Positions 1-7,460 of a stretch of DNA of 14,227 nt are shown here, one piece after another. The notes beneath the pieces are model-generated. The model searched no databases and was not told the DNA's origin. It saw only the letters and a program-made list of their open reading frames with translations. Origin of the DNA: Actinomycetes bacterium. GTDB taxonomy: Bacteria > Actinomycetota > Actinomycetes > Actinomycetales > Microbacteriaceae. A program made the translations under genes and the position numbers. Positions within the stretch are counted from its first letter, which is position 1, and each line of letters begins with the position of its first letter. Where the stretch lies: assembly GCA_023451265.1 (NCBI GenBank), contig JAEYAG010000123.1:1-14227 (forward strand). The letters are read 5' to 3'.

Positions 1-9
1 GGGTTTGGT

Positions 10-25
10 GGGGCCGGCGGGCCCC
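10..25 (+). terminator. Candidate stem-loop upstream of the prepilin genes
   Basis: GGGGCC (10-15), a 4-base loop and GGCCCC (20-25) form a perfect 6-bp GC stem about 50 bases before the first gene. There is no T-tract. If a major pilin gene lies just upstream, as in many type IV pilus loci, this could be a weak terminator or an mRNA-processing element lowering expression of the downstream minor pilins. In DNA this GC-rich such a stem can also arise by chance. I see no promoter in bases 1-75, and no reading frame in this stub can be tied to a known protein. Confidence 0.3.
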
Positions 26-75
26 GCCCGGGGTCGGAACAACGCGTCCCGAGGTGCGACAGAGGGGAGGCTCAC

Positions 76-1431
76 GTGCACCGACAGTTCTCGGCCCGAA
101 ACGAGGACGCAGGATTCACCCTCATCGAGGTCGTCGTCGCGATGCTCGTGTTCGCGATCATCGCGACAGGTTTCCTCATGACCCTCACGGCCAGCATGGT
201 CACGACCCGCGACACCCGCACGCGAATCGTGGCCGCCAACCTCGCATCTCAACAAATCGACCTCATTCGCTCGCAGAGCGTGTTCGATGTCACCAACTCC
301 ACGCGCCACATCGACCTCAACGGCGACACCTTTCATGTGACCGTCTCCTCAAGCTGGGCCACCGCATCGGGCGCCACCGCGACGTGCGAAGCGGGCGCCG
401 CGACCGATGCCCTTGCGTACCGCCAGGTGACCGTCGAGGTCACGTGGGACAACATGCCGGCAGGATCCCGACCCATCTTCAGCGATACGTCGCTCGCGCC
501 CAGCAGCAAGATCAACGACCCCTCGCGCGGCACGATTCTCGTCGGCGTGATCGACACCGCTGGCGTCGGTGTGAGCGGCGCGACGGTCAGCCTCTCGCCC
601 GCTAACGGCGTCGCCGCGGTGACGACCGACAGCGACGGCTGCGCGTACCTGCTGAAAGTCCCGCCGGCGACCAGCTACACCGTCAGCGTTTCCAAGACGG
701 GCTACGTCAGCGAGCAGCAACTCACCACTCCCACGGCGGCGGTCTCGGTGACCGCCGGGGTGACGTCGCGGGCGAGCTTCGCGTACGACAAGGCGGCGAC
801 CTACACGCTCACCTACGCGAACAACGTCGCCGACGCGGTGTCGTTGCCCACCAACCTCACCACCACCTTCCTGTCCACCTACGGCAATCGGCAGGTGGCA
901 GCCACCACGAACGCGAACCCCAAGTCGTTTTCGCTGTACCCGATCCCCTCCGGCTACAGCATCATCTCCGGAGGATACGCAGAACTCTCCGAGAGCCCGT
1001 CGGCCACGTGCCTTGCGCCAGATCCCAGCGAATGGACCGCGACCAGCACCCAGATCGGCAAGCGACCCGACGCCGTGGCGGGTGCACCCGGTTCCACCGT
1101 GACAGCGTCGGTCCCCATGGGCGTCGTGAAGCTGACGGGATTGACCGGGTCGAGCGGCAGATTCATCACAGCGGTGTATGCGGGAGGAGGCGCCGGCGAC
1201 CCCGGCTGCGGTTACACCGCGAAGCCGACCTACACGTTCTCCGACAGTGCTGTCAGTTCGGGCGCCGCGACGATCGCGTTGCCTTATGGTACGTGGAAGC
1301 TCTACCGCGGTACGTCGTCGGGCTCGACGTCGACCCAGCTCACGGGCGGCATCGCCGTCGCGTCTACGGGCGTCGTGTCGGGTTCCGGTTCCGCCACCGT
1401 CGTGACGCTCGACCCGAGAGTGGCGCCATGA
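76..1431 (+). CDS. Prepilin-like protein (PilV-like) with Ig-like carboxypeptidase-regulatory domain
   Basis: This encodes a 451-residue type IV pilus minor prepilin. The start is GTG at 76, supported by a strong ribosome site GAGGGGAGG (62-70) 5 bases upstream. Residues 12-18 (AGFTLIE) are a class III signal: cleavage is expected after Gly13, with Phe at +1 and Glu at +5, followed by a hydrophobic helix to about residue 42. Residues about 152-240 resemble a carboxypeptidase-regulatory-like Ig fold (GTILVGVIDTAGVGVSGATV, then a T-D-S-D-G turn and K-T-G-Y). A second Gly/Ser/Thr-rich beta region covers about 345-447. Four cysteines (104, 189, 312, 378) could form two disulfides outside the cell. 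By family the protein would be anchored in the membrane, processed by PilD and built into the pilus; the large head suggests a tip or adhesin role, which is inference. It overlaps the next gene by 4 bases (ATGA). Base composition is less GC-rich than in the right half. Confidence 0.85.
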   Translation: MHRQFSARNEDAGFTLIEVVVAMLVFAIIATGFLMTLTASMVTTRDTRTRIVAANLASQQIDLIRSQSVFDVTNSTRHIDLNGDTFHVTVSSSWATASGATATCEAGAATDALAYRQVTVEVTWDNMPAGSRPIFSDTSLAPSSKINDPSRGTILVGVIDTAGVGVSGATVSLSPANGVAAVTTDSDGCAYLLKVPPATSYTVSVSKTGYVSEQQLTTPTAAVSVTAGVTSRASFAYDKAATYTLTYANNVADAVSLPTNLTTTFLSTYGNRQVAATTNANPKSFSLYPIPSGYSIISGGYAELSESPSATCLAPDPSEWTATSTQIGKRPDAVAGAPGSTVTASVPMGVVKLTGLTGSSGRFITAVYAGGGAGDPGCGYTAKPTYTFSDSAVSSGAATIALPYGTWKLYRGTSSGSTSTQLTGGIAVASTGVVSGSGSATVVTLDPRVAP

Positions 1432-2120
1432 CCGTCCCCGCGACGAGCCGACGTTCGGGCGATGCCGGCCTGACTCTGATCGAGCTGATCGTCGCAATGG
1501 GGATCTCCTCGATCCTCATCGCCCTCATCACGACGATGTTCGTCAGCACAGCGCGGTCCTTCGGTGACCAGCAGGGCGCCGTCGACAACAGTCGGCTCGC
1601 GTCCACAGCCATGAACGAGGTGACCCGTATCGTCCGCGCGGGCACCGAGATCCCGGTATACGGCGTCGCAACGAACGAACCGGTGTTCGAGTTCGCCGGG
1701 TCTCAGAAGATCCTGCTGCGCTCGTTCATCGATGCCGAATCGTCCACTGACCCCGCACCCTTGCGCGTGCAGTTCGCGCGTAACGCAGCCAATGAGCTGG
1801 TTGAGACGCGCTGGACGGCATACCACGATCACGGCACCTACTGGAAGTTCAACACGACATCGACCTACGCACGCACGGTCGCGCGCTCGCTGCTTCCGCC
1901 TTCCGCGGCGACACCGCTGTTCCGGTACTACGACAAGAGCGGGACGGAACTCGTTCCCGCGGCGAACGCGAGCCTGACGACAGCTCAGATCCGCAACATT
2001 GCGAGCGTGCAGGTCACAATGCAGGTTCAGGGCGACGAGAGCGGCCGCGTCGCGCCCGTCACCATCCAGAACATGGTGGGTCTGCCCAACCTTGGCGTCG
2101 CGCGCGTGGAGGTGCACTGA
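1428..2120 (+). CDS. Prepilin-like protein (PilW/PulJ-like minor pilin)
   Basis: This encodes a 230-residue minor prepilin. The frame is open far upstream, but the ATG at 1428 is chosen because it overlaps the previous stop (ATGA) and places the signal at the usual place. Residues 13-19 (AGLTLIE) give a cut after Gly14 with Glu at +5, then a hydrophobic helix to about residue 40. The region after the helix (roughly 45-70, SFGDQQGAVDNSRLASTAMNEVTRIVR) has the pattern seen in PilW/GspJ-type pseudopilins, where an amphipathic helix follows the membrane segment. The remainder is a mixed globular domain without cysteines. By family it belongs to the minor-pilin complex that primes pilus assembly. 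Its ribosome site (GAGAG, 1416-1420) is weak, so translation probably depends on coupling to the upstream gene. The PilW assignment rests on N-terminal pattern and operon order, not on recognised head-domain residues. Confidence 0.82.
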   Translation: MTVPATSRRSGDAGLTLIELIVAMGISSILIALITTMFVSTARSFGDQQGAVDNSRLASTAMNEVTRIVRAGTEIPVYGVATNEPVFEFAGSQKILLRSFIDAESSTDPAPLRVQFARNAANELVETRWTAYHDHGTYWKFNTTSTYARTVARSLLPPSAATPLFRYYDKSGTELVPAANASLTTAQIRNIASVQVTMQVQGDESGRVAPVTIQNMVGLPNLGVARVEVH

Positions 2121-3901
2121 TGATCGAATCGAAGCGGCACTGCTCACGACGGAATGCCGACGACACCGGCGCGGCTCTCCTCCTCGTCGTTGGCGTCGGC
2201 ATGGTGCTCGCCATGTTGATGTCGATTCTTGTGGTCGTGTCCGTCAACGGCATGCGGCAAGCGCGCACCGATGCCGACTGGAACGCCGCCCTGGCGGCGG
2301 CTTACGCAGGAATCGACGAGTACCAAAGCCACCTCGCGACCGACACGACGTACTACCGGTTCGGCAACCCCGCGGCGACCTTCAGCTCGAGCAGCACGGT
2401 CACCCTGCCGACGACGCCAGCGAATCCGGCATTCGGCGTCGGCACCGCCGGCTCGTGGGCTTCGGTATCGGGAAGCGGAGGGAGGGCGGAGTTCCGCTAT
2501 GAAGTGGATAACTCCAAGTATCCGACCACCGGTCGCATCCGGCTGCGAGCGACAGGTCGCGTGGGCGAGGCGACGAGGACCGTCGTCGCTGACCTCAAAC
2601 AGCAGGGTTTCCTCGACTTCCTTTACTTCAGTGACTACGAAGTGCAGGACCCGGCCGTCGTTGGCATTCCCGGTACAAGTTGCTACACGGACAGCACGAA
2701 AACGACCCTGAAGTACAGCTGGGAGGGTCGACCGGTCGGTACCGCCTGCAACGAGATCGCGTTTGGTGACTCGGACACCCAAGAGGGCCCCGTCCACTCG
2801 AACGACACGATCCGCGCCTGCGGAACGGAGTTCGATGGGCAGGTTACGACGGGCGATCCTCGGAGCCCCTTCTACGTACGCAAGGACTCCAATGGATCCA
2901 CCTGCGCGGCTGCTGTGTTCGCCCTGGCTGGGTACCCGGCGTACACCGGGACCATGCCGATGCCCGCGACGAATGCCGAGCTGAAGAAGGAGACTCGCAC
3001 GGATCTGACGGCCACGGATGTGCCGCGTCCAGGGTGTCTGTATACCGGACCGACGCAGATCACCTTCACGGCCGACGGCAAGATGAACGTGAAATCTCCC
3101 TTCACGAAGAAAACCCGCATCGCCAATGCCGCTGCGACGAGCGGTTCTGAGCCCGCGGAATGCGGCACGATCTCGGCACTGAGGTCGGTGAATGGTGCCA
3201 CGATCGCCGTTCCCGAGAACAACGTCATCTATGTGCAGAACGTGCCCGCGGTCACCACGGATGTCAACTACTGGGCGGCGACGAGCTGGCCCTCCAACTT
3301 CACCTGCACGACCAACGTCGGCTGGAAGCTCGAGAGCGGCGGTGTCAAGAGCGGCTATCCCCAAACCACATCGTCGTCGACCACGACGGAGAAGCCGCCG
3401 ACGACCTCGACATATGGCTGCCGCGCCGGCGACGTGTTCATCAAAGGCTCCTTTGCCGGGGCCGCGACCGTGGCCGCGGAGAACTACATCTTCGTGGTCG
3501 GCGACCTGAAATACGTTGACAGCCAGGAGGACATCCTTGGACTCGTCGGCAACAACGCCGTGTGGGTCTGGAATCCGGTCAACGCTGCGGGAAATCTGGT
3601 CGACACGAGTCAGAATCGTCGCATCGACGCGGCCATCCTGTCGGTTGCGCACACCTTCCAAGTGCAGAATTACTCCATCGGCAGCTCACGGGGAACGTTA
3701 ACGATCAACGGCGCGCTCGCCCAAAAGTACCGAGGGGTCGTGCGACGGGGTTCCGCGGGTTATGCCAAGGATTACAACTACGACACGCGGTTCAAATACA
3801 TGGCCCCGCCGAAGTTCTTGAACCCCACCACAACCACGTACGGCGTGACGACGTGGGTGGAGACCGCCGCGGCGTTCGCGGCTAACGGTGCGGCACGATG
3901 A
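2120..3901 (+). CDS. PilX-like large pilus-associated protein, cysteine-rich
   Basis: This encodes a 593-residue protein. ATG at 2120 overlaps the previous stop by one base (TGATG), with GGAGG (2108-2112) 7 bases upstream. Residues 1-17 form a short basic leader ending in Gly17, followed by a hydrophobic segment (about 18-43). Unlike its two neighbours it lacks Glu at +5 (Leu22), as in GspK/PilX-type tip pseudopilins. Eight cysteines lie in the exported part (188, 210, 234, 262, 306, 348, 396, 434), enough for four disulfides. Notable stretches are EGPVHSNDTI (222-231), a Ser/Thr-rich linker (about 416-432), and a C-terminal block with GALAQKYRGVV (531-541), GYAKDYNYDTRF (547-558) and APPKF (562-566). 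I recognise this block as recurring in large PilX-like proteins of Gram-positive and environmental pilus loci, but know no function for it. It probably caps or decorates the pilus. It overlaps pilD by 4 bases. Confidence 0.78.
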   Translation: MIESKRHCSRRNADDTGAALLLVVGVGMVLAMLMSILVVVSVNGMRQARTDADWNAALAAAYAGIDEYQSHLATDTTYYRFGNPAATFSSSSTVTLPTTPANPAFGVGTAGSWASVSGSGGRAEFRYEVDNSKYPTTGRIRLRATGRVGEATRTVVADLKQQGFLDFLYFSDYEVQDPAVVGIPGTSCYTDSTKTTLKYSWEGRPVGTACNEIAFGDSDTQEGPVHSNDTIRACGTEFDGQVTTGDPRSPFYVRKDSNGSTCAAAVFALAGYPAYTGTMPMPATNAELKKETRTDLTATDVPRPGCLYTGPTQITFTADGKMNVKSPFTKKTRIANAAATSGSEPAECGTISALRSVNGATIAVPENNVIYVQNVPAVTTDVNYWAATSWPSNFTCTTNVGWKLESGGVKSGYPQTTSSSTTTEKPPTTSTYGCRAGDVFIKGSFAGAATVAAENYIFVVGDLKYVDSQEDILGLVGNNAVWVWNPVNAAGNLVDTSQNRRIDAAILSVAHTFQVQNYSIGSSRGTLTINGALAQKYRGVVRRGSAGYAKDYNYDTRFKYMAPPKFLNPTTTTYGVTTWVETAAAFAANGAAR

Positions 3902-4713
3902 CCGAGCCGCTCATTCCCGCCCTGGTCGCCGCCGTCCTCGCCTTCGTGTTCGGCGCCCTCATCGGCTCGTTCCTGAACGTCGTGGTGTGGCGCGTGCCGC
4001 AGGGGCTGAGCATCGTGCGTCCCGCGAGCGCGTGCCCGGCCTGCGGGCACGAGATCGCCTGGTACGACAACATCCCGATCGTCTCGTGGCTCGTCCTGCG
4101 CGGGCGCTGCCGTAACTGCGCAGCGCCGATCTCGGTGCGATACCCGCTCGTCGAGGCGGGTACCGCGATCGCCTTCGCCCTGGTGGTCTGGGGCGCGTAC
4201 GGAGATCTCTACCCCTTCGCGCTACTGCCCGCCCTGCTGTACTGGGTGGCCGTGGGCATCGCACTGACCCTCATCGACCTCGACCACCACCGGCTCCCGA
4301 ACGTCATCGTGTTGCCGAGCTACATCGTCACCGCGGCGCTGCTCTTGCTCGCCTCGGTTCTCACAGGCGACTACGGCCGACTGATCTCCGCGGCTATCGG
4401 CTGCGTCGCGCTGTTCGGGTTGTACTGGCTGCTCGCGACCGCCTACCGCGGCGGGATGGGCTTCGGTGACGTCAAGCTCGCCGGCGTCCTCGGCATGCTG
4501 CTCGGCTGGGTCGGATGGCCCGCTCTCATCGTCGGCGCCTTCGCCGCGTTCCTGCTCGGCGGCGTCGTCGGCGGCATCCTCATGATCGGGCGTCGCGCGA
4601 CGCGCAAGTCCCGCATCCCCTTCGGCCCCTTCATGATCGCCGGCGCCTGGGTGGGCATCATCGCCGGCTCGGCGATCGCTGACTCCTACCTCACCCTCAC
4701 CGGGCTCGCCTGA
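3898..4713 (+). CDS. pilD: Prepilin peptidase / N-methyltransferase (type IV leader peptidase)
   Basis: This encodes a 271-residue polytopic membrane enzyme of the A24 aspartic (GxGD) peptidase family. It cuts prepilin leaders after Gly and methylates the new N-terminus. Visible domains are an N-terminal membrane helix, then a zinc-type cytoplasmic domain with two CxxC pairs (Cys46/49 and Cys71/74), then several helices carrying the catalytic aspartates Asp127 (LIDLDHHRLPN) and Asp191 (GMGFGDVKL). The 64-residue spacing of the two aspartates and the overall length are typical for the full-length bifunctional form. ATG at 3898 overlaps the upstream stop (ATGA) with no clear ribosome site, pointing to translational coupling. 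Its substrates are presumably the three prepilin-like proteins encoded just upstream and a major pilin outside the window. This is a high-confidence assignment. Confidence 0.96.
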   Translation: MTEPLIPALVAAVLAFVFGALIGSFLNVVVWRVPQGLSIVRPASACPACGHEIAWYDNIPIVSWLVLRGRCRNCAAPISVRYPLVEAGTAIAFALVVWGAYGDLYPFALLPALLYWVAVGIALTLIDLDHHRLPNVIVLPSYIVTAALLLLASVLTGDYGRLISAAIGCVALFGLYWLLATAYRGGMGFGDVKLAGVLGMLLGWVGWPALIVGAFAAFLLGGVVGGILMIGRRATRKSRIPFGPFMIAGAWVGIIAGSAIADSYLTLTGLA

Positions 4714-4730
4714 TGCCGATACCTCGGCAT
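4713..4730 (+). other. 7-bp hairpin over the pilD stop, before pilM
   Basis: ATGCCGA (4713-4719), loop TACC and TCGGCAT (4724-4730) make a perfect 7-bp stem starting at the last base of the pilD stop codon. No T-tract follows; instead a C/A-rich unpaired stretch leads to the pilM ribosome site. It occupies the only real gap in the pilus gene string (43 bases). It could be an mRNA-processing or stabilising element that sets different levels for the prepilin/peptidase half and the PilMNO half, or a weak terminator. The role is inferred. Confidence 0.45.
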
Positions 4731-4756
4731 CCCCACCACACACCACGGAGGAACAC

Positions 4757-5992
4757 ATGGCAGGAGTTGTCGCACTCGACCTCAGCCGCAGCGGGCTGCG
4801 AGGTGTGCAGGTCGACGCCCCGTACTCGGTACGACCCACGATCAGCCGGTTCGCCGCCGTGCCGGTGCCCGACGGCACCATCTTCGACGGCGAGATTCTC
4901 GATCAGCGTCGCGCGGTCGCGGCCATCAAGGAGCTCTGGAAGGCGGGCGGATTCACGACGAAGAAGGTCGTCTTCGGCGTCAGCAACCGCAAGGTCGTCG
5001 TGCGCGAAGTGACCCTCCCGCCGCTGACCGGCCCGCGCCGAAAGACCAGCCTGCGCTTCGCGGTCGAAGGCCAGGTTCCGATCGACCTCGACGATGCGAT
5101 CCTCGACTTCCTGCCCCTGCGCAACGTCGAGACGCCCTCTGGCATGCAGCAGGAGGGCCTGCTCGTCGCCACCGTGCGCAGCAGTCTCGAGTCCACGGTC
5201 AACGCCATCGAGCGCTCCGGGCGAGCAATCGACGCCGTCGACTTCTCGGGCTTCTCGCTGTTGCGCCTCATGCCCGGATCGGCGCGGGGAACCCAGGCGA
5301 TCGTCAACATCGGCGCCTCCAGCACGACCGTGGTCATCTCGACGGCCGGCACACCGCAGTTCGTCCGCATCGTCGCCAGCGGCGGCGACGACGTCACGCG
5401 CAGTATCGAGCGAGCCCTCGGCGTGAGCTTCGCCGAAGCGGAGCACGACAAGATCGTGCGCGGCCTGCAGGGCGGGGCCTCGACACCCCGCGACATCGAC
5501 GCCGAGACGGTGCTCCGCGAGAACGTCGCGGGGCTCATCGACAGCATCCGCAACACCTTCGCCTTCTGGGCCAACGCCCACCCTGATGCGCCTGTCTCGA
5601 ACGTCGTGCTCACCGGCGGCGGCAGCCGCCTCGGCGGGCTCACCCTGGTGCTGTCGCGGGCGCTCGGCGTGCCCACCGTCTACGGCAACCCGTTCGCCGC
5701 GTTCGCGGTGAACCCCAAGCTGCGCGACTCGGGTCTCGAGAATTGGGCGCTCGAGCTCGCAGCGCCCCTCGGGCTGACGATCGGCGCCAAGGTTGGCACC
5801 AAGGCCGACCAGAAGGCCGAGCAGCAGGCGGCCAAGGCTGCGGCCAAGGCGGCCGCCAAGCCCGCCCGCGCAGCCAAGGCGAAGGCCGGCGCGCCGCCGA
5901 AGGCCGCTGCGCCTTCGAAGGCCGCCGCCAGGGCAGAAGCGAAGGCACAAGCGAAAGCGGCGAAGGCCGCCGCGAAGGGAGGCCGCAAATGA
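4757..5992 (+). CDS. pilM: Type IV pilus assembly protein PilM (actin-like ATPase)
   Basis: This encodes a 411-residue cytoplasmic protein of the FtsA/PilM actin-like fold, which binds the N-terminus of PilN and couples the motor to the inner-membrane platform. The ribosome site GGAGGA (4747-4752) lies 4 bases before ATG. Visible elements are phosphate-1 (VALDLSRSGLRGVQVD, 5-20), an SHS2-type subdomain (about 80-180, including TLPPL and RFAVEGQVPIDLDDAILDF), phosphate-2 (AIVNIGASSTTVVIS, 181-195) and the adenosine loop (VVLTGGGSRLGGL, 283-295). The fold ends near residue 344. Beyond it lies a 67-residue tail of mainly Ala and Lys (31 Ala, 15 Lys, 3 Arg, 3 acidic) resembling the basic tails of actinobacterial HU-like or histone H1-like proteins. 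This tail is not part of classical PilM. Its 3' end contains the pilN ribosome site, and the two genes overlap by 4 bases. Confidence 0.93.
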   Translation: MAGVVALDLSRSGLRGVQVDAPYSVRPTISRFAAVPVPDGTIFDGEILDQRRAVAAIKELWKAGGFTTKKVVFGVSNRKVVVREVTLPPLTGPRRKTSLRFAVEGQVPIDLDDAILDFLPLRNVETPSGMQQEGLLVATVRSSLESTVNAIERSGRAIDAVDFSGFSLLRLMPGSARGTQAIVNIGASSTTVVISTAGTPQFVRIVASGGDDVTRSIERALGVSFAEAEHDKIVRGLQGGASTPRDIDAETVLRENVAGLIDSIRNTFAFWANAHPDAPVSNVVLTGGGSRLGGLTLVLSRALGVPTVYGNPFAAFAVNPKLRDSGLENWALELAAPLGLTIGAKVGTKADQKAEQQAAKAAAKAAAKPARAAKAKAGAPPKAAAPSKAAARAEAKAQAKAAKAAAKGGRK

Positions 5993-6840
5993 CCGCCGAG
6001 ATGGTCGAGCGCCGGCAGCGGCACCGCCCCGACGCCGAACCCGCCGATTCCCTGTTGCTCGACGAGCCCGCCCCGGTCACGGCGCCGGCGCGTGCCGTCG
6101 CGCGGGTTGACCTCGTTCCGCCCATCGTCGAGATCCGCCGCAAGAACGCGGCCACCGAGCGCAAACTCGTCGCCGGCCTGCTCGCGTTGCTGGTCGCGAT
6201 CGTGGCCGCGGGTCTCGCGGTGGCGATGCTCGCCTTCACCGCCGAGGGCACCCTTGCGAACGAACGCGTGCGCAGCCAGCTGCTGCTGAACGAGCAGAAG
6301 CAGTACACCGAGGTCTCGGCCGTCAAGGCCCAGCTTGGCGCGTACGACGGCGCGACGCTGGCCGCCCTGTACTCCGAGGCGGACTGGGCGCGTCTGATGA
6401 CCGAACTCGACACGGTGCTGCCCGACGAAGTCACGCTCGCCTCCGAGTCGATCACCGTCAAGGGGCTCTCCGACGAGACCAGCGGGGTTTTCGAGGCGAC
6501 CGGCCTCGATGCCCCCGGCGTCATCGAGATCTCCTTCACCGCGAACGCCGCACGCTTCGACTCGCCGACGCCGCTGCTGAACGCGCTGAAGGGCCTGACC
6601 GGCTACGTGAGTGCCACGGTGGACGCGGTCGCGGCATCCAACGATGCCGGCTACACGATCACCGGGATCGTGCAGCTGGGCGCCGATGCGCTCGGCGGCA
6701 CGGCCCGCGTCGCGCAGCTCGACGCCGACCAGCTGGCCGCCCTGCACGAGCAACTCGACATCGCGGCGACGACCACGGCCGACGACACCGCCACCGATAC
6801 GACGACCGAGGGCGCGGACGCGACGTCCGCGGGGGAGTGA
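5989..6840 (+). CDS. pilN: Type IV pilus assembly protein PilN
   Basis: This encodes a 283-residue bitopic inner-membrane protein. The chosen ATG at 5989 overlaps the pilM stop (ATGA) and has AAGGGAGG (5975-5982) 6 bases upstream; longer upstream starts would lie inside pilM. Residues 39-45 (RVDLVPP) match the short PilN motif (I/V-N/D-L-L/V-P) that in known systems docks in the groove of PilM. A membrane helix spans about 60-83, followed by a helical, possibly coiled-coil, stretch and an alpha/beta domain (about 120-250) ending in a Thr/Asp/Ala-rich acidic tail (about 251-283). Two features are unusual: about 38 residues precede the PilM-binding motif, where classical PilN has only a few, and the outer-face tail is low-complexity. 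It should pair with PilO outside the membrane. The call rests on the motif, topology and position between pilM and pilO. Confidence 0.88.
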   Translation: MTAEMVERRQRHRPDAEPADSLLLDEPAPVTAPARAVARVDLVPPIVEIRRKNAATERKLVAGLLALLVAIVAAGLAVAMLAFTAEGTLANERVRSQLLLNEQKQYTEVSAVKAQLGAYDGATLAALYSEADWARLMTELDTVLPDEVTLASESITVKGLSDETSGVFEATGLDAPGVIEISFTANAARFDSPTPLLNALKGLTGYVSATVDAVAASNDAGYTITGIVQLGADALGGTARVAQLDADQLAALHEQLDIAATTTADDTATDTTTEGADATSAGE

Positions 6841-6844
6841 CGAC

Positions 6845-7411
6845 ATGGACAAGCACCGGCTCACCCTCATCGTCATCGGCGTGCTCGGCCTCGCGATCAT
6901 CGCCGGCGGCTGGTTCGTCGGCGTGCAGCCGCAGCTCGATCGCATCGAAGCAGCCAACAGCCAGACGGCGTCGATCCGGCAGATCAACGATGTGCAGCAG
7001 AAGAAGAACGAGGCCCTCGCCGCCGACAACGATCGGCTCGAGCAGTACAAGACCGACCTCGCCGCGAGGCAGCAGGAGATTCCGGCGAGCCGCGCGCAGC
7101 AGGAGCTCATCAACCAAATCGACGCCGCGGCCACAGCGGCGGGAGTGACGGTGAAGAACCTGCGATTCGATGTCGCCGCCCCGTACCTTCCGCCCTCCGG
7201 TGTGGATGTCGCTGGCCCCTCCAGCGGCACGCTCGTCGACGTGCCGCTCACCCTGAGTGCCAACGGACCCCGCCCACAGCTCGAGGTCTTCGTCGCGAAG
7301 CTGCAGAGCTCGCCGCGGATCGTCACCATCTCCAAGAGCGACTTCACCGGCGGCGACGAGACCTCCCTCACGCTCACCGGCACGACGTGGGTGCTTCTGC
7401 CGGCATCCTGA
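6845..7411 (+). CDS. pilO: Type IV pilus assembly protein PilO
   Basis: This encodes a 188-residue bitopic membrane protein. ATG at 6845 is chosen because it follows GGGGGAG (6831-6837) at a 7-base spacing and puts the membrane helix (residues 6-26) at the N-terminus; the frame is open further upstream but only inside pilN. After the helix comes a heptad-like coiled coil (about 29-80, rich in Gln, Asn, Glu and Lys), then a ferredoxin-like domain (about 85-185). That domain includes AAGVTVKNLRFDV and a LEVFVAKLQSSPRIVTI stretch, the latter characteristic of the PilO fold (one helix plus following strand). PilO forms heterodimers with PilN, and the PilMNO complex aligns the motor with the pilus. 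There is no PilP or PilQ gene after it, as expected for a single-membrane bacterium. Four bases separate it from pilN. Confidence 0.9.
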   Translation: MDKHRLTLIVIGVLGLAIIAGGWFVGVQPQLDRIEAANSQTASIRQINDVQQKKNEALAADNDRLEQYKTDLAARQQEIPASRAQQELINQIDAAATAAGVTVKNLRFDVAAPYLPPSGVDVAGPSSGTLVDVPLTLSANGPRPQLEVFVAKLQSSPRIVTISKSDFTGGDETSLTLTGTTWVLLPAS

Positions 7412-7447
7412 CCTGTCAACCCCCGCGTCCCTGTCCGCCCGGGTCCC

Positions 7448-7453
7448 TATCCT
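7448..7453 (+). promoter_or_regulatory. Candidate -10 element for a leaderless yihY-family transcript
   Basis: TATCCT ends 7 bases before the ATG at 7461, which would place the transcription start at or next to the A of the start codon. Leaderless mRNAs are common in actinobacteria. No good ribosome site is seen (only GGGCGG very close to the ATG), which fits. No clear -35 was found 16-19 bases upstream. Confidence 0.32.
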
Positions 7454-7460
7454 GGGCGGC

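Noticed and set aside
1..75. 3' end of an upstream gene such as a major pilin
   Set aside because: No stop codon occurs in any + frame of this stub, and no recognisable protein end is visible; it is too short to call.
2144..3661. A 505-codon open frame on the - strand opposite the PilX-like gene
   Set aside because: Arg/Gly-rich shadow; the + strand gene has a ribosome site, signal and operon overlap.
7257..7460. Upstream start for the YihY-family gene
   Set aside because: The added part lies within pilO and reads as Arg/Ser/Pro noise; the ATG at 7461 fits the family.
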